42,936 nt of DNA, from positions 1-42,936 of the forward strand of contig VCMS01000389.1 of assembly GCA_022539475.1 (NCBI GenBank), in the 5' to 3' direction. Below the pieces are notes generated by a model. It made no database searches, was not told the DNA's origin, and was given only the letters and a program-made list of their open reading frames with translations. Made by a program: the position numbers and the translations under genes. Below, in pieces: positions 30,048 through 38,746 of the stretch; within the stretch, counting starts at the first letter, position 1, and each line of letters starts with the position of its first letter. This stretch comes from Gracilaria domingensis. Lineage: Eukaryota; Rhodophyta; Florideophyceae; Gracilariales; Gracilariaceae.

Positions 30048-30458
30048 ATTAGAACTGCCACGACTTCCGTTCAGAATCGATTGCGGACGATGCTCAAGGT
30101 AATTCCGCCCCCCGCACCAGTGAAGCAGTCCGTGACGAAGAGGAGGACTCCCGCTGCTGCTGCTGCAACATCTGCCAGTGAAGAAGGGGAGCCGCGAAGA
30201 AGTGCAGGAGAACGGGCGCAGGTGAGTTATAGGGAAATTGAGCACGGCCGAAATCGAGGTGCCATAGAAGTTCTGGATAGCTCTGAAGAAGAACAGCGGG
30301 CTCCGCCGAGGAAGAAACGGAGAAAGACTTTCACACAACAGATGAGATCTACTCTGAACAGCATGACACCGGATGACCTGATGTCTCAACTAAATGAACA
30401 TGTGCTGAGAGGAAGGTCGATGAAGGTTCAGTTCGTGGCATTGGGAGAGGGAGCGAAT
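30048..30458 (+). pseudogene. In-frame C-terminal continuation of the ParB-like gene
   Basis: Directly after TAA 30045-30047 the same frame stays open and is protein-like: a Pro/Ala/Lys stretch, RRTPAAAAATSASEEGE, EVLDSSEEEQRAPPRKKRRK (bipartite nuclear signal), and a helical MTPDDLMSQLNEHVLRG. Unit A has a comparable basic tail (12000-12240) leading on to the dioxygenase. The frame runs on into the leader of unit C at 30459, so the natural C-terminus, and any dioxygenase part, have been cut off by unit C. Confidence 0.6.
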
Positions 30459-30935
30459 CGTCTGTCTCTTGCAGATGCTAGTTTTTGGCGAGGGTCGTCC
30501 AGTAAATTTTTTGAAAAAATATCGAGATCAATTATTTCAAAATTTGGAGATAAATGCTTGGGTCGTCCAGAATCGCTGTGCAGTAAATACTGGTGGGTTT
30601 TCCACTCGTGCTAGTTCTTTAGTCGAGGGCTACCTGAACGGTATTTCGCGAAGTCTAGGTTCAGTTTCCATTAAGGTGCACATTACACGATACCTTCTGC
30701 GGAATGATACCCTGCAACGCATGGAATACTGCTGCTAGTACAGATGATGTCTATTATGAAATCATACTGTTTTATTCGTATCTATTCTTCTATCGACCGC
30801 TTTTGCTAACCACTACTTCGCTATATTGCATGTACCATTTCCCCATGATGAAGCGGGTGTAGGCGCTATCTGCGGTAGATGCCGCAGAGGGCACCTGCAC
30901 CAAATTGCGGTATCGGTAGAACACATACGCACTCC

Positions 30936-31881
30936 GAGAGGATGAGGCGCGAAGCGCCTCATCCTCTCCGTTCCTCATGTAGGGAACCATGCCCAGATGC
31001 ATGGTTCCCTACTTGAGGAACCTGCACCTGTAACTCGTGAGCTACGTACGCATCAAAAGTCATTTACCTGTATACGCAAGCAGAAAGTATCCATAAGTTA
31101 GTCAATTCTCCGTTGGATGCATTTGAAATGCGATGGAACGTACCATTGATAAACTAAAACAGAAACGTTGCGCTAGAAAATTCGAGGGACCTAGTAACTC
31201 GCAAAAGGAAGAAGAAGAATGAAAGAGATCGGTTAGATTACCAGCAATCCATTCATCGTAAAACGCGAAAGGTGTCGAAGCGAGAACTCCCGAGCAACGA
31301 CACCAAGAATGCCCATGCAGCAAACATACCGCAATTCCCCCTAAAAACGTGCACCTGCAACTCGTGAGCAACGTCCGCATCAAAAGCCATTTACCTGTAT
31401 ACGTAAGCAGAAAGTATCCATAAGTTAGTCAATGCTCCATTGGATACATTTGAAATGCGATGGAACGTACCATTGATAGTGCAAAACAGAAACGTTGCGC
31501 TAGAAAAGTCGACGGACCTAGTAAATCGCAAAAGGAAGAAGAAGAAGAAAAGGGATCGGTTAGATTACCAGCAATCCATTCATCGTAAAACGCGAAAGGT
31601 GTCGAAGCGAGAACTCACAAGCAACGACACCAAGAATGCCCATGCAGTAAACATACCGCAAGATGCGATAAACGAGAATGCAGCCTATGTCCCAACCAAG
31701 TACCAGAATCGCCTATCCCGAACAGTGAGGCAGGTAAACGACCAATTCCATTTCCTCTTTCAAGATCAAGTTAGTCAATGCTCCGTTGGATACATTTGAA
31801 ATGCGATGGAACGTACCATTGATAAAGCAAAACAGAAACGATGCGCTAGAGAAGTCGAGGGACCTAGTAACTCGCGAAAGT
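30936..31881. repeat. Leader hairpins and tandem repeats of unit C
   Basis: Two hairpins (30936-30968, 30979-31012) match those at 16471-16547. Tandem units of about 330-380 bp start at 31063 and 31390, and a partial third lies at about 31770-31881. Copy number and length differ from unit B (two units), showing local expansion since the copies separated. All carry the CGCAAAAGGAAGAAGAAG or related words. Confidence 0.75.
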
Positions 31882-32155
31882 AACCCAAAGCTTATTTCCT
31901 GCCGTGTACATGTCGCAGAGCGCGAAGAGACGTGGTGAGGATTGGTTAGTTTAGAACAAAGATACGTAGAAGAATATGGAAGCACGTACGAAAAGATTGC
32001 ACGGAAAGACTGCACGGAATACATCCGTGAGATACGGATGATGTCCGCTTTATGGAGGCGTCCATTAGGCGGACATGAAGCGTACCTCATTCTCTTCGCC
32101 GCACTCTACTTCGTAGCGAGTGCGAGGGCGGAGAAAGGTACGACGGAGCGCCGCT

Positions 32156-32232
32156 CGTGATCCGTGCCATCCACATCCTCGCGTTCTACTCCGGCGGAGT
32201 AGAACGCGAGGATGTGGATGGCACGGATCACG
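32156..32232. repeat. Near-perfect 77-nt palindrome
   Basis: Arms of 38 bases (32156-32193 and 32195-32232), CGTGATCCGTGCCATCCACA continuing to TCTACTCCG and its exact reverse complement, flank a single base. Unit B at about 17752-17783 has only the right-hand arm sequence (GCGAGGATGTGGATGGCACG). So the palindrome was either created in unit C or lost in unit B. Such long perfect palindromes are usually unstable, which suggests a recent or selected origin. Confidence 0.85.
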
Positions 32233-32563
32233 ACGGTAACGATAGGTCGGACGGCGGAGGCGCGGCGGCGGCGGTGGAGGGAAGAGATTTATTTTTCTGT
32301 GCGAGATTGGACAGGTGTACAGCGTACAACGTTGCGAAACCTCAGGTTTATAACCAGTGGTAGATAATACGAGAAGTACACCCTTGTGTTGAGGTCGACG
32401 TGTACCTACGTTCCTTTTTGAACGAAAGCACGTGATTTAAACTCAAATTATATTCTCCATTCTCAGCTTGACGTCGATCTTGACTGTCGCCTGACCTCCT
32501 TCTCCCCTCCAATGACCTTCTTTTGCCGTCTTTGTCGTCGTTTCTCCTTCATTTCTTCTTCCC

Positions 32564-34716
32564 ATGATCTACTACTGTACACATAAGAAGCGTGGGTGCC
32601 CGTTCGTTACTCGCCGAGGAGTGCTATCTCTTCAACAGCATGTTAACCGTTGCCCGTTTCGTCTGAAAGCAGCGCTGGAAGATGAAAATAGGCGGCCCAT
32701 TCGGAGAAGCAAGCGTCTCAAGCTTTCCGCGCCCGCGCCCGCATCTTCCGAAACGGTCACTGCCCCTTGTCGCCTTCCCGAGCCTCCGGTGTCCGAGGAC
32801 AGCGTTGACCCCACTCCGTGCGCCCCTCTCATTCCGGACACTTCGCATTGTGTTTCTCCTTCCCCGGGTCCCGCGGCATTAGAGCCAGAACACGGAAGCA
32901 GTCCACGCCCAGTGCCTTCTGAGGAGGCCCTCGGTGATTTGCATATGGATTATCTCACGGTTTGTCTGGCTTCAGTAGCTTCCAACCTTGGTCATCGTGA
33001 AGCAGACGAGCTAATTGGGCTACTTCGGGACCCGCGATTCTCGCAAAAGCGATTCAACGAGACCATAACAAGTTCTAAGCGCTGTACAGAACTGAAGAAC
33101 GCCATTTTCGAACGATACGCCTCAAAAGACGGTTTCAATCGAAGAACTGTCTCGCCAGAAGGATGTAAGTTCAGCGCCACCCTCTACACGAGAGACTCCC
33201 GTTCAGACACTTGTGAAACAGCTCCAGTTGGCTAACAACGAAAACACATTCTTCCACCCTATACCTCAGACCCACTCCACGAAAATATCTCACCCCATGT
33301 CCGGCTCTCTCGCAAGAGACGCCACCTCGAAACTTAAGGAAATGGTCATGGGCTCTTTGGATAGTAGAATAGTGTGGTACTCCCAAGAAATAAGTTACAG
33401 TGAATCTTTCGTAGGTATTCTGCATGTATACACCGATAAGTCTTCAACAACTCTAAAGCAAACATCGGTTACCGCCTGTACTCTTCACCTCATATTTCTC
33501 AACTTCTCCGACGAGCTACTCCGTAAGCGCATCCGTGATGACCTCACAGTAGTGGCATACTTTCCTACAACACTGGTACAGGTTTTCGCATCTGAAGCAG
33601 ACGCAATGCCATTCGTTTCTAGTAAGTCTCTACGCGATTCCAGGATGCAAATCCTTCAAGAATCTCTTCGTCAAGTCCTGTAGCAAATTATACATCTAAT
33701 GCAGAAAGGTTTTCAGTTCATCGGCGAAGACGCAGTATATCGAGTGTGCCATCCTCAGCAAGTTTTTGTGCGGATATTCTGAGGCTAAGTACATTCTGTC
33801 TACTCTTCATAGGAGCCAAACGGAAAGCCCTTGTCATAGATGCAAAGCCCCTTCCTCATCTTTAGGCGGTAATGTTCTTACGTCATTCACTGGACTCTCC
33901 CAAAACCACACTAAAAGCGTCAGAAAGACATACTCAGTTATTCTCGAATATGCAAAGAAAGGCGAAGGAGAAAGAAACTTACGTCGTACAAGGGAGACGA
34001 GATCCAAGTCGGATATTTTCATGCGTTCCAATTCCATATCTCTCATTCTCTCGTCCATCAAAATCGCCTTGACCGTAAGATTCATCCAGGGGTTATTTCT
34101 ATGCAGTCTGTTCGAAACAAGGAGAGCTCGCTTCGAACAGTTACGCAACTTGCATCTCGGCATATTGAAACTGATTAATATTCCAGAAATCGAGAGACTG
34201 TAGTCAGAGACCCTAAGCACTGCAATAGAATCATCATGTTTCTATTGCAGTGCTTAGAGCGGATGATCCGCGTCACGTTCATTTCGAACGATACGTACTC
34301 AAATCCAGAACTTTACAAACGCAAATCTATCTTCCATGCAATGCAACTTTTCTGTCAGAAGTTTGCCTTTAGATTTGTCCACGACGAAGAAAGGCAGGTT
34401 ACTGAATGGAACCTTCACCAAGGCAGATCTCCTTTGAATGATGGAGGCCAAAGCATACAAAGACATTGACATATTTTTCCTTTCATGATGGAATTCTTTG
34501 AAATCTGATGGGGAGCGCAGGACACGGCCCCAATCAGAAAAATTTTCTCTCAGTACTCGGACGTTGCTTGGAATAATTATAGGTGCATTAGTGGGCCATG
34601 ATGTAATGAAAGCTCTATTTCGTCTCTTCGGTGGCAGATTGAAGCCTCCAAATGCTGCTCGACAACGTATTCGGCAGCAATTCATAGCTCTGGAAGTGGA
34701 ACTCTGAAGTTTTATA
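32564..34716 (+). pseudogene. Plavaka/KDZ transposase, truncated (unit C)
   Basis: This copy starts MIYYCTHKKRGCPF and parallels the transposase at 18114 almost base for base to about 33690. It has TAC where unit B has the TAG at 18666, and no frameshift at the place matching 19190. It carries its own one-base insertion near 33200 (ACTCCCG versus ACCCCG). The catalytic-type YTDKSSTT is present near 33430. Beyond about 33700 identity drops markedly, with stops, frame changes, an inserted hairpin (34213-34257) and a FEQLRNLHLGI relic. Homology ends near 34716 in the region of GTGGAACTCTGAAG. It is certainly dead. The two copies carry different breaks, so their ancestor was intact over this part. 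Confidence 0.85.
34213..34257. repeat. Perfect 18-bp stem hairpin within the transposase relic
   Basis: CTAAGCACTGCAATAGAA (34213-34230) pairs exactly with TTCTATTGCAGTGCTTAG (34240-34257) around a 9-nt loop. The matching part of the unit B transposase (about 19740-19770) has a related left arm but no right arm. The right arm therefore looks like a local inverted duplication of the left. Confidence 0.8.
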
Positions 34717-34810
34717 ACGGCTCTTAACAGAAGAAGAACTAACACCTTTGGCAGCATTTTACGGTATCTCCACAACACGTCGATTTATATCTTCTCTTGT
34801 ATTGTTGCTG

Positions 34811-35260
34811 ACAGGCCTTGTTACCGAGAGGCGAAGCGATAGGAGTTCAATATTGGAACTATTGTCATGTGCTACAAGCCCAAGCATGCCGGGCTGAAGG
34901 GTTTTCATAACTACCATATGTTTTGCTTTCAACTACCACTCTGGTTGCGTTTTTCTTCCATAGATTTTTATACTGAATGAATTTAGCATATAGGAGCTGC
35001 TACAGCCCCCGTTCTCTAAACCTGTAAGGATCATGTAGTAGTTAGCTGATCAAAACTCCATTTGGTTCTTTTAGTGTTCCGCAGAGAAATCCACTACCAC
35101 TATAATTCAGGGATTCTATGATCGTTGAAGGCCTTCTTTGCTGTTTACCAGCCCGTCAGAACGAACCAATTAAATTTCGATATTAGCGTAAAAAGCCAGA
35201 GCCGATGGGCTCATGCTAGACGATATTACCTCATCTACATCATCGGTGAATTTGTATCTT
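34811..35260 (-). pseudogene. Coiled-coil gene relic (unit C)
   Basis: On the plus strand, three anchors occur in the same order and at nearly the same spacing as in the unit B gene: GACAGGCCTTGTTA (34811; GACAGGCCCCGGTA near 22850), GGAACTATTGTCATGTGCTA (34855; near 22890), and GAGCTGCTACAGCCCCCGTT (34996; near 23033). A TTACCTCATCT anchor at about 35228 matches 23387. No frame remains. Its position after the transposase shows that the transposase and coiled-coil genes were neighbours before units B and C diverged. Confidence 0.65.
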
Positions 35261-35809
35261 CACCGAAAACAAGAGTGGCGAGTATTTTAAGTAGCTACCT
35301 ACTGTCATCACTCTGTTTATCTGCAGCTCATCCCGGCGCATTACCACTTTCGTGCGTGAGAGTGTTGAGGCGCTTTCGTAGTTCGTCACCGTGCTGCTCT
35401 GAGCAGTGTAAATAGTGTAGTTTGTCAATAAGTACACAACTTGTAGCAAACACATGGTCGTGAGTTTTTTTTACTAGATGAGCATCATTTGGATACGAAA
35501 ACTAGTTGAGTCTTGTCTAATGAATGTATATTGTGCTTGCAACAAAAAAACTGTGAGTAATGCATCAAACTGTGTTTTGGGAGGTTTGGAAACGCTGCAA
35601 AACGGTTTAAAAATTTGTCTGTGAACAGGTGGTTGTAGTGGATTTAGACTTATGCGAGTAATCACTGCGCTCTCGAATTGTGCTTTTTAAGAGCTTATAA
35701 TACTCGAGATATACTCTCATTGATGTATAGCCGGCGTTGTATATACAGCTCTTTTACCTCCCGCCAATCCACGTGGCCAGCAGCGTTCATGTGTTGGCGG
35801 GCAGGTGCA
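35261..35809. other. Decayed AT-rich DNA with a stray palindrome arm
   Basis: No gene is supported. At about 35571-35605 the words GTGTTTTGGGAGGTTTGGAAA echo the outer arm of the palindrome that starts 270 bp further on, so this is probably a third, eroded arm. The flanking sequence is AT-rich and contains short A-runs. Confidence 0.4.
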
Positions 35810-36239
35810 CCGTAATGAGTGCGGGAAGTGTGGAGGAAGGTGTTTTGGGAGGTCTCTGCATGGTGCCAAAATATGGCCAGAACGTGCGCGTGGGCGTGGG
35901 GGGGGGGGGGGGGGGGTCGGTTGGGTTAGGGTGGCTACCCTAACACAACCGGACCCCCCCGTCCGCGGGCACGTTTTGGCCGGTTTTCTAAAAAATGTGC
36001 TTTTTTATGCCTGCGGGCGGGGGGGGGGTCGGTCGTGTTAGGGTAGGTACCCTAACACGACCGGACCCCCCCGCCCGCGGGCACGTTTTGGCCGATTTTT
36101 TGAAAAATGTACGATTTTATGCCCGCGGGCGGGGGGTCCGGTCGTGTTAGGGTACCTACCCTAACACGACCGACCCCATCCACCCGCGGGCACGTTTTCG
36201 CCTCATTCTGGTAGCGTCTACAGACCTCCTAAAACACAC
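35810..36239. repeat. Large GC-rich palindrome (unit C)
   Basis: This is the second copy of the palindrome at 27336-27731. The outer arms are GTGTTTTGGGAGGTC (about 35841) and GACCTCCTAAAACAC (about 36222). Between them lie three hairpins of the type GGTCGTGTTAGGGTAGGTAC / CCCTAACACGACCGGACCC, with centres near 35935, 36046 and 36155, separated by two GCCCGCGGGC-bounded AT modules. A 19-base G-run lies at 35898-35916. There is one more hairpin than in unit B. The flanking divergent genes are missing here. Confidence 0.85.
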
Positions 36240-36645
36240 ACCGCACGCAACGCCAGCCAAAACGTAGCGCATGCTGTTCGAGCTGAAGCGCCTCGCTGAC
36301 GCGCGCGAGGGCGCGCATTCCCGTGCGCGGCGCACTCCGCGCGCGGCTGTCTCGCGCCGCAGAGCTGTGCGTCGTCGATGTGACGTGGCGCGCGACGCCT
36401 TCCAATGTGCGCATGTTGCGCGCTTCAGTCATTTTATGCGCGCTGTACGTGCAGTACAATTGCGCTAGGCTCCTTCGCGCTCCACCCCCGCGTGCAATTC
36501 CGCGTGGGGATCGCTGCCGTTGCCCGTCATCACTGGCACCCTGCCATACCGCCCGTAAACACGCCCTCCGTTCGCTCACGGACCTCGCTTCCAGCCTCCC
36601 GAACTTTCGCGCGCGCCACTCGTTCACCGTCGCCGCCATCCCGCC
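36240..36645. other. CpG-rich upstream region of the lectin pseudogene
   Basis: Base composition changes sharply at about 36250 to GCGC-rich DNA, marking the right edge of the mobile-element block. The long frames here on both strands are products of the high GC content. It may be the former promoter or 5' flank of the lectin gene. Confidence 0.4.
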
Positions 36646-38244
36646 GTGAGTCGTCGTCGACGCCGCGTCTCGCGCCGATTTGCGTGCTGCTACTGCTGGC
36701 TGCCAGAGCCCTCGCGTTGCCGTCGCTGCTGTAGTGACAGCAGCAAAACCCGCAGCTATTCCAGTTTCTCTACCTGGGCTCGGGAGGCCCGGACCTCTTC
36801 TTTCGGCACCCGAACGAGGCCCATCGCCGCCGGTGACCCCGTCTCCGACGGGTTTCAGCTGGGCACGACCATGATCACGCGCAGCCGCACCGGTCGCGAC
36901 GTGGTCCTCATCATGTCGGCGAGCCAGTCAAATTAAGCGCTGTTCTACAACGACATTGCCACCGATACGCAAAACTTCAACGGCTACTTCGACGTGGAGT
37001 TGGATACCGTGCGCGATTCGCATGACCCTGCCAATGGTATGGACTTCTTCTTTTTGTGGGACCGCCCGAGGTTAGGCTATGCCATGGGTATTGCGCATAC
37101 ATTTGTGGGGCTTGGCATCATTATCGACACCTTTTCCAACTCTCGAACGCGAAATGTGGCCCATATGTACGTTTATGTGTCGGACGGAACCAAGCAATGA
37201 AAGCCTGACACCGATGGCGCGGATACCGAGCTTTTCGAGGGCTGCTCGCTTGAGATGAACCACCCGATTCGCGTGTAAGTCCAGCTGCTCGGTGGCAATC
37301 TTCACGTGGGCGTCGCTATGAACCCACGCGCCCCACAACGCTGGCATACGTGCTTCAAGGTTTGGGGTGTGCAGCTGCCATTCTCTGGTGGTGGCTTCCT
37401 CGCACTCCCTGCTGAGACCGGCCATTTCTTTGCCAATCATGAGGTCCATGACGCCGTCTTAATTCATGAATCCGCTCAGGTTGCCCACACTTATCGATCC
37501 GACTACTATTCGCAGCAGTATGGCGCCGGTTCTGCTTCCGGAACTACGGACCGACCACCGTGGTCTGTGACAGCAACAACAGCGGAAACAGCATCAACAA
37601 CAGCAGCAGAGCGATAATTCGCGCGTCTACGTGCCGCCAGCTTTCAATGGTAGCTCCAGTGATGTAGCAATGACAGCACCGCCCCTGCTCCGCCTCCGCA
37701 TCGCACCGATCTGAACCCTACCGCGCGCATGCACCGCAGAGAGGACGCCACCTCGTCGATCTCAGGCTCTTCAGACCTGCAGGTGTACGAGGTGTACAAC
37801 TCTATGACGTCCATTTTCAAGGGCCTCGGCGACGAGAATGCGCAAGAAAGAAAGCTTCGACTGGAGGGTGTGCGCCAAATCATTGCGCAACTCATTCGCG
37901 AGATGGAGAAACAAAAGGGCGACATGTGGCAGTTGGTGGCCGTTTTGAAACCTCTTAAGGCTACTGCAGGCGACTTGTCGCGTGCTTCGGGCAGGTTTTC
38001 TAGCCAGTTGCAAGGCCTTTATAACTCGCGGCGTGCGCTTAAGTAGAAGACGCATAACATTTCTGATTCGCATGATGATCTGAACGGGGAGTTGGTGGAT
38101 CATCACGAGAGCATCACCGAGCAGTCTCCTGGCGGAAGTGGTACCCTTATCATGTTCGTAATCATTCAAGCGCTTTTGAGAGTTGGCGTATACCATGTCA
38201 ATAAGATGTCGTTGGCCGTGCGGAAAGTGCATCGAATGGTCTAA
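36646..38244 (+). pseudogene. ERGIC-53/VIP36-type L-type lectin pseudogene
   Basis: A signal-peptide-like segment (ICVLLLLAARALALPSLL, 36680-36734, another frame) precedes one continuous frame from about 36646 to the TAA at 38242. In that frame: NGYFDVELDT; FFFLWDRPR; GLGIIIDTFSNS, the typical L-type lectin beta-strand with its metal-site Asp; NHPIRV; HVGVAMNP; CFKVWGVQLP; and FLALPAETG plus NHEVHD, the standard end of the carbohydrate-recognition domain. A Gln/Ser-rich linker, a coiled-coil stalk (ERKLRLEGVRQIIAQLIREM) and a membrane span (GTLIMFVIIQALL) follow, as in ER-Golgi cargo receptors. In-frame stops occur at 36934, 37198, 37276, 37615, near 37663 and at 38044. Frame is retained but stops abound, so this is a pseudogene decaying by substitutions. 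Confidence 0.75.
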
Positions 38245-38746
38245 CACCACGAGAAAATCTTACTGCCAGCCTTTGGGCGACATCATTGGCACGTCGAGGG
38301 AAACAAGATTATCCTGAAAAGCCGTCACTGATGCACTCTATCGTCGTCATCAGAATGTGGTCGCCGGTTCCGAGTTCAGACCATTAGCTTTCTGTTCTTC
38401 TTTTATACACATGCACCCGGGTGATGATGCAGAGTTAACGCGCTTTCATTCGGCATGAACAGATGGAACACATGCGTCTGGTGCTCACCCAAGGTCTCAA
38501 GCACAGCATCCCCAACGAGTAACTACCGACGCGTACACCGCACGCATGTAAAGGCGATTACAACTAGCTTCAGTTGCGTTCAAAGCTTACTTGGATTACC
38601 TAGAATGAGCTAAAAGGGACCGCGCTTCCAAGTGAGTGGCGCGCGATTGAGTTATTCATAGTCGTTGGACGGTCACCAGATAGATACGTAAACACACAGA
38701 TTAGCCGAACCTCTTTGCCTAACTGCCTAAGCTCTACTTTTCAACC
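38245..38746. other. Intergenic region between convergent pseudogenes
   Basis: This 500-bp stretch lies between the 3' ends of the lectin and ECM29 pseudogenes. No frame, repeat or hairpin of note is visible. It presumably held both 3' UTRs. Confidence 0.3.

Larger units (their letters stand above)
15973..30458 (+). mobile_element. Composite Plavaka-type element, unit B
   Basis: The left edge (CGTCTGTCTCTTGCAG at 15973) is defined by where similarity to unit C (from 30459) begins; the right edge by where unit C starts inside the ParB-like reading frame. Contents in order: structured leader, Plavaka transposase (+), coiled-coil gene (-), methyltransferase-SET gene (-), palindromic divergent promoter, ParB-like gene (+). 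That these form one element is inferred from unit C, which keeps leader, transposase, coiled-coil relic and palindrome in the same order. The transposase and coiled-coil stop codons lie within a few bases of each other. I found no terminal inverted repeat or target-site duplication at these edges, so the true ends may differ. Confidence 0.6.
30459..36240 (+). mobile_element. Composite element, deletion derivative, unit C
   Basis: The unit starts with the same leader as unit B and continues with the transposase to the position matching about 20215 in unit B (34715 here). It then jumps to sequence matching the coiled-coil gene from about 22845 (34811 here), and ends with the palindrome (35810-36239) that in unit B follows the methyltransferase gene. 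So a deletion of about 2.6 kb removed the transposase C-terminus and part of the coiled-coil gene, and a second removed methyltransferase-SET. It lies head-to-tail after unit B and abuts GC-rich host-like DNA on its right. Confidence 0.6.

Noticed and set aside
15973..30458. Terminal inverted repeats at the proposed ends of unit B
   Set aside because: The left end CGTCTGTCTCTTGCAG has no inverted counterpart just before 30459; the ends are therefore provisional.
36229..36639. 137-codon minus-strand gene in GC-rich DNA
   Set aside because: The composition is dominated by Arg/Ala from GCGC repeats, frames are open on both strands, and there is no recognisable domain.
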